Source: Flavobacterium sp. 90 | GTDB taxonomy: Bacteria; Bacteroidota; Bacteroidia; Flavobacteriales; Flavobacteriaceae | DNA: 64,000 nt | Direction: 5' to 3' | Assembly (NCBI RefSeq): GCF_004339525.1 | Contig: NZ_SMGE01000001.1 | Location: 4,836,001 to 4,900,000 of the forward strand | Part shown: in pieces, positions 53,393 through 61,735 of the stretch | Numbering within the stretch: the stretch's first letter is position 1 | Layout of the letters: every line of letters begins with the position of its first letter | Translations under genes and position numbers: made by a program | Notes under the pieces: model-generated | The model's input: only the letters and a program-made list of their open reading frames with translations | Database searches by the model: none | What the model was told of the DNA's origin: nothing

Positions 53393-55093
53393 ATGAATAC
53401 GATAATAGATACAATTTCAGGAAAGAGCGCTCCGTTAAGCGACGCAGACAATAAAATGTGGTGGAAGAATTCTGAAAGTGAACAAATATTAAACCGCGGA
53501 TATCTTTTAAAAGGAGAAACTGTAGAAGGCGCAATTGACAGAATTTGTACCGCTGCCGCAAAAAGACTTTACAAGCCAGAGCTAAAAGATTCTTTTGTAG
53601 AAATGATCGAACGCGGCTGGATGAGTATTAGTTCTCCCGTTTGGGCAAATATGGGAACAGAACGCGGTTTGCCAATTTCTTGTTTTAATGTTCATGTTCC
53701 GGACGAAATCGAAGGAATCACACATAAGTTAGGTGAAGTAATCATGCAAACCAAAATTGGTGGAGGAACATCCGGATATTTTGGAGAATTACGCGAAAGA
53801 GGAAGCGCCGTAACAGACAACGGAAAGAGTAGTGGAGCAGTAAGTTTCATGAAACTTTTTGATACCACAATGGATACGATTTCTCAAGGTGGAGTTCGTA
53901 GAGGAGCATTTGCAGCATATTTAGATGTAGATCACCCGGATATCGAAGAATTTTTGAAGATTAAAAGCATTGGAAATCCAATTCAGAATTTGTTTACCGG
54001 AATCTGTGTGCCCGATTATTGGATGCAGGAAATGATCGATGGCGATAGTGATAAAAGACAAACTTGGGCAAAAGTTCTCGAAAGTCGTCAGCAAAAAGGA
54101 TTACCTTATATCTTTTTTAGTGACAACGTAAATAAGAATAAACCACAAGTATATAAAGATAAAAATCTGCGTATAAATGCCAGTAATTTATGCAGCGAAA
54201 TCATGCTTCCGTCAGATATTGACGAATCATTTATTTGCTGTCTTTCATCAATGAATCTGGAGCTTTACGAAGAATGGAAAGATACCGAAGCCGTAAAATT
54301 AGCCATCTTTTTCCTTGATGCCGTATTACAGGAATTTATCGAAAAAACAGAAGGTAACTATTATCTTTCGGCAGCAAATCGTTTTGCAAAAAGACACCGT
54401 GCGCTTGGACTTGGAGTTTTAGGATGGCATTCGTATTTGCAAAAAAATATGATTCCGTTTGAAGGTTTAGAAGCCAAAATGAAAACTACAGAAATCTTCC
54501 AGCACATAAGTGATAAAGCCGATAAAGCAACTCAGGATTTAGCGAGAATCTATGGAGAACCTGAATTATTAAAAGGATACGGACGACGTAATACAACCAC
54601 AATGGCAATTGCGCCAACAACATCTTCATCAGCAATTTTAGGACAAACTTCGCCTGGAATCGAGCCTTTTAGCAGTAATTATTATAAAGCAGGATTGAGC
54701 AAAGGTAATTTTATGCGTAAGAATAAATACCTTAAAATATTATTAGAGAAAAAAGGCCTTGATAACGAAGAAGTCTGGAGAGAAATCATGCTTAACGGCG
54801 GAAGTGTTCAGCATATGAGCCAACTTTCTCAAAACGAAAAAGATGTCTTTAAAACCTTTAAAGAAATTAGTCAATTAGAGATTGTACAACAAGCGTCTAT
54901 TCGTCAGAAATTTGTAGATCAGGGACAAAGTTTAAACTTAAATATTCCTGCCGAATTACCAATTAAAGAAGTAAACCGTTTAATGATCGAAGCTTGGCAA
55001 CTTGGCGTAAAAAGCCTTTATTACCAACGTAGTCAAAGTGTATCAAAAGAACTTGTTACAAGCCTTGTTACTTGTAGCAGCTGTGAATCATAA
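53393..55093 (+). CDS. nrdA: Class I ribonucleotide reductase, alpha subunit (short, no ATP-cone)
   Basis: A 566-residue catalytic subunit, much shorter than the ~760 of E. coli NrdA. The first redox Cys is C97 (LPISCFNV), the thiyl-radical site is NASNLCSE (N265, C267, E269), the partner Cys lies in ESFICCLSS (~282), the radical-transfer Tyr pair is LYYQRSQS, and the C-terminal redox pair is CSSC (C561, C564). The N-terminal ATP-cone is absent: the protein starts directly before the catalytic 10-stranded barrel, so dATP inhibition at an activity site is not expected. It follows nrdB closely. Confidence 0.94.
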   Translation: MNTIIDTISGKSAPLSDADNKMWWKNSESEQILNRGYLLKGETVEGAIDRICTAAAKRLYKPELKDSFVEMIERGWMSISSPVWANMGTERGLPISCFNVHVPDEIEGITHKLGEVIMQTKIGGGTSGYFGELRERGSAVTDNGKSSGAVSFMKLFDTTMDTISQGGVRRGAFAAYLDVDHPDIEEFLKIKSIGNPIQNLFTGICVPDYWMQEMIDGDSDKRQTWAKVLESRQQKGLPYIFFSDNVNKNKPQVYKDKNLRINASNLCSEIMLPSDIDESFICCLSSMNLELYEEWKDTEAVKLAIFFLDAVLQEFIEKTEGNYYLSAANRFAKRHRALGLGVLGWHSYLQKNMIPFEGLEAKMKTTEIFQHISDKADKATQDLARIYGEPELLKGYGRRNTTTMAIAPTTSSSAILGQTSPGIEPFSSNYYKAGLSKGNFMRKNKYLKILLEKKGLDNEEVWREIMLNGGSVQHMSQLSQNEKDVFKTFKEISQLEIVQQASIRQKFVDQGQSLNLNIPAELPIKEVNRLMIEAWQLGVKSLYYQRSQSVSKELVTSLVTCSSCES

Positions 55094-55110
55094 AGGATTA
55101 ACGTGTAGAA

Positions 55111-55143
55111 ATCTTTGTCAAAGTTTTAAACTTTGACAAAGAT
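55111..55143. repeat. Family D hairpin, copy 2 (probable nrdA terminator)
   Basis: ATCTTTGTCAAAGTTT and its complement form a 16-bp stem 18 bp after the nrdA stop. It is nearly identical to the hairpin at 30812-30846. Confidence 0.8.
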
Positions 55144-55232
55144 AAAAGAATGTTTAATAGAATTCCGAAGGAATGTTTTATTTTGTAGCAACGGATTTTA
55201 ATCCGTTGTAACGCAACGTAACCCCAATATTT

Positions 55233-55317
55233 GTCATTGCGAGGAACGAAGCAACCACACTAGCAAAAATCACGAATTGAATTCAGCAAATGAGATTGCT
55301 TCGTTCCTAGAAATGAC
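55233..55317. repeat. Family A hairpin repeat, copy 3
   Basis: Arms GTCATTGCGAGGAACGAAGC and GCTTCGTTCCTAGAAATGAC; the right arm has decayed at two or three positions. It is the first half of the tandem duplication. Confidence 0.82.
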
Positions 55318-55471
55318 ACGATAGGGTTACAATTGCGAATGAATGATGGATTAAAATCCATCCCTACAATATATTTTGTTCCTACGGAACGTTTAATAGA
55401 ATTCCGAAGGAATGTTTTATTTTGTAGCAACGGATTTTAATCCGTTGTAACGCAACGTAACCCCAATATTT

Positions 55472-55556
55472 GTCATTGCGAGGAACGAAGCAACCACACT
55501 AACAAAAATCACGAATTTAAGTCAGCAAATGAGATTGCTTCGTTCCTCGTAAAGAC
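55472..55556. repeat. Family A hairpin repeat, copy 4
   Basis: Arms GTCATTGCGAGGAACGAAGC and GCTTCGTTCCTCGTAAAGAC. It is the second half of the tandem duplication, offset 239 bp from copy 3. Confidence 0.82.
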
Positions 55557-55641
55557 CAATCTTTGTCGAGTTTCTAGTGTGATTTCTCCTCCGTCGAAAT
55601 GACAAGATTGTGGGTAAAATTGATATATTCAATTCACATTC

Positions 55642-56214
55642 TTAACTCTTAGATTTCAATCGGCTTAAAGTTTCTTGTGAAATATTTATATAAGAAGCAA
55701 CTACTTTATTAGGCAATCGTTTTACAATTGCCGGATTTATTTTTAGCAATTGATTGTATCTTTCTAAAGCATCCATAGTGGTATACGACATTAATCTGTT
55801 GGTATTATTAACGTATGCTTTTTCTAAATAAGAGCAATAAAATTCTCTCCATTGCGGAATAATACCCATCAAATGATTAAAATCATCGTGACTGATATAC
55901 AAAAGCTCTGATTTTTCTATAACCTGAATATATTCTGAAGAAGGTAATTTTGTTATAAAACTCACCAAAGCCGTAGCAAGCTGATTTTCGAAAGCGATGT
56001 AGCGAGTTACATCTTTTCCGTCTTCATTTATAAAATAGATTCTCAAACAGCCTTTTCCAACAAAGTAAGTATTCTGACTCGTTTGACCGTGCGCAAGCAA
56101 AAGATCGTTTTTACTTTGTTTCAAAGGTTTAAAGTAAGAAAGAATAGTGTTTAAGTCCTCGTCTGAAATTTGAATCCTCTTTTTTATAAAATCACCAAGT
56201 TGCTCGTATATCAT
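55642..56214 (-). CDS. Crp/Fnr-family regulator
   Basis: A 190-residue regulator with an N-terminal cyclic-nucleotide-binding fold (about 20-115, with LLAHGQTSQNTYFVGKGCLR and GKDVTRYIAFENQLAT) and a short C-terminal helix-turn-helix (VVASYINISQETLSRLKSK). No Cys cluster for an iron-sulfur centre is seen, so it is not an Fnr-type oxygen sensor. It lies 3 bp downstream of ribB on the same strand and is probably co-transcribed with it. Such short Crp-like proteins are common in Bacteroidota, and their ligands are unknown. Confidence 0.85.
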   Translation of the reverse strand: MIYEQLGDFIKKRIQISDEDLNTILSYFKPLKQSKNDLLLAHGQTSQNTYFVGKGCLRIYFINEDGKDVTRYIAFENQLATALVSFITKLPSSEYIQVIEKSELLYISHDDFNHLMGIIPQWREFYCSYLEKAYVNNTNRLMSYTTMDALERYNQLLKINPAIVKRLPNKVVASYINISQETLSRLKSKS

Positions 56215-56217
56215 CTT

Positions 56218-56880
56218 TTATTTATAATCTCTAACAAATTTGCGGTAATAGATAATATCTTCTATAGATAAAACTACCAATTCATTTTCTGCTGCAAAAC
56301 TAATAATTCTGCCCAGTTTAGCCATACTTCCGTCAGGATTCATTAATTCGCACAGAACAGCTTCGGGTTTTAAATTTGCTAATTTCATTAAATCAATACT
56401 TCCTTCCGTATGCCCGTTTCTTTCGAAAACGCCGTTTTCTTTAGCACGCAAAGGAAAAATATGTCCCGGTCTTGATAAATCTTCAGGCAATGCATTTGTT
56501 GCGCAAGCAGCTTTGATAGTAGTAATTCGGTCCGCTGCCGAAACTCCGGTTGTAACACCTTCTTTGGCTTCTATTGTAATCGTAAACGGAGTTTGAAAAT
56601 GACTCGTATTTTCTTTTACCAAATAAGGTAGATTCAGTTCGTTTGCTTTTTCATTCGTAAGACAAAGACAAACAATACCGCTGCATTCTCTAATCATCAT
56701 TGCCATATCAGGAACATTTATATGTTGTGCAGCAAAAATTAAATCGCCTTCATTTTCTCTATCTTCATCATCTGTAAGTAGAATTCCTTTTCCGTTTTGG
56801 AGATGTTTTAATGCGTTTTCTACACGTTCCTGGCTGGTTGTTCCAAATTGTGTCAACGGACTTATTTCAGTACTTATCAT
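56218..56880 (-). CDS. ribB: 3,4-dihydroxy-2-butanone-4-phosphate synthase
   Basis: A 220-residue enzyme that converts ribulose 5-phosphate to the four-carbon precursor of riboflavin. The metal and substrate motifs are [44 protein letters not shown] and [11 protein letters not shown]. It is the stand-alone form without a fused GTP cyclohydrolase II. Other rib genes are not in this window, so this may be a second, separately controlled copy. I see no FMN riboswitch in its leader. It is followed directly by a Crp/Fnr regulator gene. Confidence 0.93.
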   Translation of the reverse strand: MISTEISPLTQFGTTSQERVENALKHLQNGKGILLTDDEDRENEGDLIFAAQHINVPDMAMMIRECSGIVCLCLTNEKANELNLPYLVKENTSHFQTPFTITIEAKEGVTTGVSAADRITTIKAACATNALPEDLSRPGHIFPLRAKENGVFERNGHTEGSIDLMKLANLKPEAVLCELMNPDGSMAKLGRIISFAAENELVVLSIEDIIYYRKFVRDYK

Positions 56881-57016
56881 TTTAATTCAGGTATATTAAG
56901 ATTTTTGAACAGCAAATCTAGAAGTGTTTTAGATAGAAAAGTTTGACATAGGTCAATAAAACGGATCAATAAAAAAAACTATGGAGAAACATAAAATATT
57001 TTGTATTGAATAACCA

Positions 57017-57166
57017 TTTAACCGCAAAGTTCGCTAAGATTTAATTTTACTTTACGCAAATAGAAAACACAAAGTTCGCAAAGCTAGATCAACACATAGC
57101 TTTGCGAGCTTTGTGTTTTTATAAAATCCGATATGCGTAAAAAATTTTGCGAACTTTGCGGTTAAA
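57017..57166. repeat. Family B hairpin repeat, copy 2
   Basis: A 150-bp nested inverted repeat: TTTAACCGCAAAGTTCGC at the left, GCGAACTTTGCGGTTAAA at the right, and internal AACACAAAGTTCGCAAAGCT / AGCTTTGCGAGCTTTGTGTT. It lies in the leader of ribB, downstream of the SMR gene's promoter side, and is non-coding. Confidence 0.85.
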
Positions 57167-57240
57167 TTCATCCTTAATTTTAATAACTCTACGGGTGTTG
57201 TATTGTACCAATAAAACGACATTTCGAGAATAAAGAATTT

Positions 57241-57276
57241 AAAAACAAAAAAGCCCAATTCAGGTGAATTGAGCTT
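57241..57276 (-). terminator. Intrinsic terminator after SMR gene
   Basis: AGCCCAATTCA (57252-57262) pairs with TGAATTGAGCT (57265-57275). On the minus strand it is followed by a T-rich run, 72 bp beyond the SMR stop codon. Confidence 0.8.
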
Positions 57277-57347
57277 TAAATAAATATCTTAAGTTAGCTT
57301 TAAAACTTCCGCTTAAGCGAAAGAAATAAAACTAAAATTACTTCTTA

Positions 57348-57674
57348 TTAATGAGAAACAGCTTTAAGACCAATGATTGAACCAACTAAAGCGGCAAGAA
57401 AAAACAATCTCCAGAAATCAACGGGTTCCTTAAAAACAAAGATTCCCATTAATACAGTTCCTACAGCGCCAATTCCTGTCCAGACCGCATAAGCAGTTCC
57501 AATAGGCAAAGTTTCAGTAGCTTTAATAAGCAGTAACATACTTACGGTTAGCGATATAAAAAATCCTGTGTACCATAAATAAGCGTCCGTACCAACAGCT
57601 TCTTTTGCTTTTCCGAGACAAGTTGCAAAGGAGACTTCAAACAGTCCCGCAATAATTAGAATAATCCAGTTCAT
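57348..57674 (-). CDS. Small multidrug resistance (SMR) exporter, Gdx/SugE-like
   Basis: A 108-residue membrane protein with four helices. The essential Glu is exactly residue 13 (AGLFEVSFA). The segment ATETLPIGTAYAVWTGIGAVGT is the SMR signature, and the pattern favours the guanidinium-exporter (Gdx/SugE) subgroup over broad drug exporters, though I cannot settle this by eye. SMR proteins are antiparallel dimers that exchange protons for cations. It stands alone, with a terminator, between ribB and a Crp/Fnr gene 73 bp upstream. Confidence 0.88.
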   Translation of the reverse strand: MNWIILIIAGLFEVSFATCLGKAKEAVGTDAYLWYTGFFISLTVSMLLLIKATETLPIGTAYAVWTGIGAVGTVLMGIFVFKEPVDFWRLFFLAALVGSIIGLKAVSH

Positions 57675-57747
57675 ATTGTTAAAATTTTATGGTGCAAAGT
57701 TCCTTCTCCTGAGGCAAATAAAATTTAACAAATGATAAAAAATGAAA

Positions 57748-58311
57748 TTATTTAATCTCAGCTCTAATTCTGCTTAAACTAACTTGTGTGATTCCAAGAT
57801 AAGAAGCAATATGACCTAATTGAATTCTTCTAATTAATTCAGGATGATTGGTTAATAATTCCAAATAACGATCTGTGGCGTTTTTAAACTGGCGCGAAAT
57901 CAGTCGTTCTTCGGTTTTTACAAGTTCTATTTCGGCAAATTTTCTGCCCCAGTTTGCAATATGAATATCAGAATCAAATAGTTTCTGAAGATCTTCTTTC
58001 TTTAATTCATAAAGTTCACAATCTTCGAGAAGCTCGATATCTTCATATCCTTTTTCGTCTTGCGTATAGCTTTTCATCGAGATTACGGTCTGACCTTCCT
58101 TTCCAAACCAAAAAGTAACTTCATTATCATTCTGATTTACATAAGCACGAACGATTCCTTTTTTTATAAAATAAATATTCGACTCCACTTTTCCAGCATT
58201 TAGAAGAATATGCCCTTTTGGATATTTTATCTGAGTGATATTTCGTTTTATCGCAGTTTTTGATTCTTCCGGTAATTTAAATATTTCGTCTAGAATTGTG
58301 TCGATTTCCAT
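57748..58311 (-). CDS. Crp/Fnr-family regulator
   Basis: A 187-residue regulator. The cyclic-nucleotide-binding fold spans about residues 20-115 (KGHILLNAGKVESNIYFIKK, VTFWFGKEGQTVISM), and the C-terminus has an HTH (GHIASYLGITQVSLSRIRAE). No Cys cluster is present. Its stop lies 73 bp upstream of the SMR exporter on the same strand, so it may control or be transcribed with that gene. It is a different paralogue from the regulator beside ribB. Confidence 0.87.
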   Translation of the reverse strand: MEIDTILDEIFKLPEESKTAIKRNITQIKYPKGHILLNAGKVESNIYFIKKGIVRAYVNQNDNEVTFWFGKEGQTVISMKSYTQDEKGYEDIELLEDCELYELKKEDLQKLFDSDIHIANWGRKFAEIELVKTEERLISRQFKNATDRYLELLTNHPELIRRIQLGHIASYLGITQVSLSRIRAEIK

Positions 58312-58598
58312 TTTGTGATTGTTTTGTTCTAAGATTAAGTCAAAAGTTTATCAAACTTTATAATAGAACGATAAAGTTATAAAAATTGCCGAATTAAGAG
58401 ATAAAAGAATCTTGATGATATAAGAATCAAAACTGATCCGATTTTAGTGTTATATCGTCAATGTTTTTCAAATGATAACGAAATACAACTTTTTATGAGT
58501 TCTTAAAAAAGTGTAAAGTATTGAATTTAAAAGGTTTTATGTCTTAGGCACAATTCTAGCCTATTAGTAAGCATTTAATAACTTTTAAATATAAAATC

Positions 58599-59612
58599 AT
58601 GAAATTAATTTCTAACCAAAATGTATGGTCAAAAGCTTCAAAAGGATTCTTTGGCCTGTTAATAATCAGCTTTTTATCATTTGCATCTTGCAATAAAAAA
58701 GAAGAAGCTACAAAAACCGTTGCTGATGAATCAACTATTACAGCAGATTCAGCAGTAACGAAACCAGCAGATCCGCCGGCAAATTTTAAACATGAAACTG
58801 CCTTGGTCAATGGTGTAAAAATTCATTACGTAATTGGAGGAAAAGGCGATCCATTAGTATTAGTTCATGGTTTTGGTCAAAACTGGTACATGTGGAATCG
58901 CCTGCTTCCTGAACTTTCGAAACACTTTACAGTTATTGCACCGGATTTAAGAGGAGTTGGAGAGTCAGACAAACCGGAAAGTGGTTATGACAAAAAAACA
59001 ATGGCAACCGATATTCACGAATTGGTTAAAAAATTAGGCTACACAAATATTAATCTTGCAGGTCACGATATCGGGTTAATGGTCGCTTACGCATATGCGG
59101 CACAATATGGCAGCGAAGTAAAAAAACTAGCTTTAATGGATGCTTTGCTTCCGGGAATTGAGCCAGTTTGGTCGCAAGTTTCAGCTTCGGCATGGTGGTT
59201 TGGATTTTTTGCATGGCCAGCTTCAGGAGATATTGTTAAAGGAAAAGAAAAAGAGTTTTTGACAAATTTCTGGCCGATGGTTGGACACGTTAAAGATCCT
59301 TTTACTCCGGAAGAAACGGCAGAATTTGTTAGAGCATACGCAGTAAAAGATGCAGCAAAATCAAGTTTTAAATGGTTTGGAAACTTTCCGCAAGACGGAA
59401 AAGATAACTTGATCTTTATGAAAACAAAACTTAAAATGCCTTTGCTTGCAATGGGTGGAGAATATTTTGCAGCAGCATTTTTAAAAGATCATTCAAAATT
59501 AGTGGCAGAGAATGTAACCGAATCAAAAATTGCAGGTTCAGGACATTGGTTAGTTCAGGAAAATACAGCTCAGGTTCAAAAAGATTTATTGGCTTTTTTC
59601 CTTGCAAAATAA
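58599..59612 (+). CDS. Exported alpha/beta-hydrolase lipoprotein, Asp nucleophile
   Basis: A 337-residue alpha/beta hydrolase. It has a lipoprotein signal with Cys31 (SFLSFASCNKK), then a linker and the hydrolase domain from ~65: oxyanion region LVHGFGQNWYMWN, PDLRGVGESDKP, the nucleophile elbow AGHDIGLMV with Asp157, and catalytic His ~316 in AGSGHWLVQE. An Asp nucleophile marks the epoxide hydrolase / haloalkane dehalogenase / fluoroacetate dehalogenase type, not esterases. It should act outside the cytoplasm. The exported MBL-fold gene follows after 24 bp and an SDR gene after that, so a three-gene unit is likely. Confidence 0.88.
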   Translation: MKLISNQNVWSKASKGFFGLLIISFLSFASCNKKEEATKTVADESTITADSAVTKPADPPANFKHETALVNGVKIHYVIGGKGDPLVLVHGFGQNWYMWNRLLPELSKHFTVIAPDLRGVGESDKPESGYDKKTMATDIHELVKKLGYTNINLAGHDIGLMVAYAYAAQYGSEVKKLALMDALLPGIEPVWSQVSASAWWFGFFAWPASGDIVKGKEKEFLTNFWPMVGHVKDPFTPEETAEFVRAYAVKDAAKSSFKWFGNFPQDGKDNLIFMKTKLKMPLLAMGGEYFAAAFLKDHSKLVAENVTESKIAGSGHWLVQENTAQVQKDLLAFFLAK

Positions 59613-59636
59613 CTTTATCAGAATAAAAAATATACC

Positions 59637-60656
59637 ATGAAAACTAAAAACATTCTCTCAGGATTTACAGTAATTATCTTGTTTTTCCTTTGTAATACTG
59701 TGGCTTATGCGCAGTTTCCAATGCCGGATCATGTCCCGATTTGGGATGCGAATAAAGTGACTTTGAAATTGCATAAAATCGCAGAAAACGTTTATTCAGT
59801 AGCGCCAGAAACTGCCGAAGCCGAAACCTCAAAAGGAATTGCACAAGCGACTTCGGCAGGATTTATTGTTGGCGACAAAGGTGTTTTGCTTATCGAAACT
59901 ATGTTAAGCAAAAGATTATACGACCAGCTTTATAAATTAATCAGAAGTGTGACTGATAAACCAATTGTATATGCCATAAATACGAGCGATCACGGAGATC
60001 ATTGTTTTGGAAATTATTTACTTCCAAAAGAGACTATTGTTATTCAAAACGAATTCTGCAAAGAGAATCTTTCTAAAAATTACGACAATATCAAGCAGTT
60101 TATGATTATGCTTTTTGGCAAAGGAAGAGGAATCGAAGAGAGCGTTTATCGTCCCGCGGATATTACAATTCCAATCAATGAAACCATGAAAATAGATATG
60201 GGAAAAGGAAATGTTGTTGAAGTTATAAACGTAGGAACGGCGCAATCTCCGGCAGATTTATTCGTGTATTTAAAATCGGCTTCAGGAAATGTATTGTGGG
60301 CAGGAAATCCTTTTATTGCCGAAAGTCCAACAATTCCGTGGCTGTTTGATGGTTATTTTCTGGAACCCGTAAACAATCTGAACAAAATTTACAATATGAT
60401 TTCTGATAAAGATATTGTCGTTCCAGGTCATGGCCGCATTACGAATAAAGCCGGAATAAAATACACAATTGATTATGTTGAGGCATTAAAAACAAATGTC
60501 GAAAATGCCGTTAAAAAAGGACTCACTTTAGAGCAGACAAAAGCTGCTGTAACAATGAAAGAATTTGATAAAGGATATGAACTTTTTAATTGGCTTCATT
60601 TTAATTTCAATGTTCCAAATGCTTATAAAGACATTAAAGAAAATGGAAAAAAATAA
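59637..60656 (+). CDS. Exported metallo-beta-lactamase-fold protein with degenerate Zn1 site
   Basis: A 339-residue protein with a signal peptide (1-25, ending VAYAQ) and an MBL fold. The usual HxHxDH motif reads SDHGDH here (residues 117-122), the next ligand His is Gln203 (GTAQSPAD), and the bridging Asp is Asn224 (WAGNPF). The Zn2-type ligands Asp121, His122 and His265 (VVPGHGRIT) remain. The rest of the fold is intact, with no stop or frameshift. It probably binds one metal or acts in a non-hydrolytic way (inference). It is placed between the alpha/beta hydrolase and the SDR. Confidence 0.85.
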   Translation: MKTKNILSGFTVIILFFLCNTVAYAQFPMPDHVPIWDANKVTLKLHKIAENVYSVAPETAEAETSKGIAQATSAGFIVGDKGVLLIETMLSKRLYDQLYKLIRSVTDKPIVYAINTSDHGDHCFGNYLLPKETIVIQNEFCKENLSKNYDNIKQFMIMLFGKGRGIEESVYRPADITIPINETMKIDMGKGNVVEVINVGTAQSPADLFVYLKSASGNVLWAGNPFIAESPTIPWLFDGYFLEPVNNLNKIYNMISDKDIVVPGHGRITNKAGIKYTIDYVEALKTNVENAVKKGLTLEQTKAAVTMKEFDKGYELFNWLHFNFNVPNAYKDIKENGKK

Positions 60657-60701
60657 GTTTCCGTTTTATAAATGAGGAATAATAAACATAATAAAGAGAT
60701 T

Positions 60702-61547
60702 ATGAAAAATCAAGATAAAACATGGTTTATAACCGGAACATCCCAAGGAATCGGACTCATTTTAGTCAAACAATTATTGGCACAAGGATATAATGTAGCT
60801 GCAACAGCAAGAAATGCAGAAGCGCTTAAAAAAGCAGTTGGAATTTCATCGGAAAACTTTCTTCCGCTTGAAGTAAATCTGGTTGACGAATCAAGTGTAA
60901 AGCAAGCTGTAAAAGATACTTTGGCAAAATTTGAATCCATTGAATATTTGGTAAACAATGCCGGATATGGATTAATAGGCGGAATCGAAGAAAGTTCTGA
61001 TGCAGAAGTCCGCGCCAATTTTGACGTCAATGTATTTGGATTGCTAAATGTTACAAGAGCAATTTTACCACATATGAGAGCAGCAAAATTTGGACATATT
61101 ATAAACCTTTCTTCCGTATTTGGATTACTTGCCGGAGCCGGTTGGGGAATATATTGCAGTACAAAGTTTGCGGTAGAAGCCATTTCCGAAGCACTTGTTC
61201 AAGAGGTTAAACCTTTTGGGATCAAAGTGACACTTATTGAACCGGGTTATGTACGTACCAATTTTCTTAATAGTAGTTCGTTGATCACAACTTTGGAACC
61301 AATCGAAGCTTATACAGAAATTCGTGATGCAGTGCGTTCTCATCAGGAAGATCTTCCGGGGAAACAATTAGGCGATCCTGAAAAAGTAGCCGCATTAATT
61401 ATTGAAGTTTCAAAATGGCCTCAACCACCGCTTCATTTATTAACGGGATCAGATGCGTATCAATTTGCGAATTATAAAATTGATTCTTTAAAAAATGAAA
61501 TCGAAGTCAATAAAGAGTTTACTTTTTCGACAGATTTTGGAGCTTAA
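60702..61547 (+). CDS. SDR-family oxidoreductase
   Basis: 281 residues from the ATG at 60702, preferred over the in-frame ATG at 60672 because an AAAGAG stretch precedes it and the fold begins at once. The NAD(P)-binding motif is TGTSQGIG. NNAGYGLIGGIEE, the catalytic NLSSVFG Ser and YCSTK (Tyr, Lys) follow, so it is an active classical short-chain dehydrogenase. It is cytoplasmic, unlike the two exported upstream proteins, and 45 bp after the MBL gene stop. It may process the product that they release, but the substrate is unknown. Confidence 0.9.
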   Translation: MKNQDKTWFITGTSQGIGLILVKQLLAQGYNVAATARNAEALKKAVGISSENFLPLEVNLVDESSVKQAVKDTLAKFESIEYLVNNAGYGLIGGIEESSDAEVRANFDVNVFGLLNVTRAILPHMRAAKFGHIINLSSVFGLLAGAGWGIYCSTKFAVEAISEALVQEVKPFGIKVTLIEPGYVRTNFLNSSSLITTLEPIEAYTEIRDAVRSHQEDLPGKQLGDPEKVAALIIEVSKWPQPPLHLLTGSDAYQFANYKIDSLKNEIEVNKEFTFSTDFGA

Positions 61548-61580
61548 AACTCAATAATAAAAGGTTTTTTATAAGAACTA

Positions 61581-61620
61581 ATTACACCAATTTCAAATTC
61601 ATCTTTTGGAATTGGTGGTT
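61581..61620 (+). terminator. Candidate terminator after SDR gene
   Basis: CACCAATTTCAAA and TTTGGAATTGGTG form an imperfect stem about 37 bp after the SDR stop. It is a weaker terminator than others here because the T-tract is poor. Confidence 0.45.
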
Positions 61621-61694
61621 AGTTTAAAGTGTAAAATCAGAATATATAAATTCAAATAAAATCTGCTCAATCTGCAAAATCTGCGTGAAAAAAT

Positions 61695-61724
61695 ATTTTA
61701 AACACATAGCTATGTGTTTAAAAT
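61695..61724 (-). terminator. Intrinsic terminator (perfect 30-bp palindrome) after sensor kinase gene
   Basis: A perfectly self-complementary 30-bp sequence: ATTTTAAACACATAG is followed by its exact complement. It lies 11 bp beyond the kinase stop codon on the minus strand, with a T-rich run following in that direction. Confidence 0.8.
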
Positions 61725-61735
61725 TTTAGTTTACA

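Larger units (their letters stand above)
55094..55641. repeat. Composite hairpin-repeat region with a ~165-bp direct duplication
   Basis: The region begins with the CTTTGTCAAAGTTT hairpin (55111-55143) after nrdA. A segment starting GTTTAATAGAATTCCGAAGG occurs at 55152 and again at 55391, 239 bp apart, and both copies run on through a Family A hairpin. The right end (about 55556-55606) is the complement of the GTCATTTCGACG / AGCTCGACAAAG modules. No gene is present. Confidence 0.88.

Noticed and set aside
56881..57016. FMN riboswitch upstream of ribB
   Set aside because: I could not find the conserved paired core of that riboswitch in the leader.
57052..57258. 68-codon minus-strand frame
   Set aside because: It overlaps the Family B hairpin and the SMR terminator.
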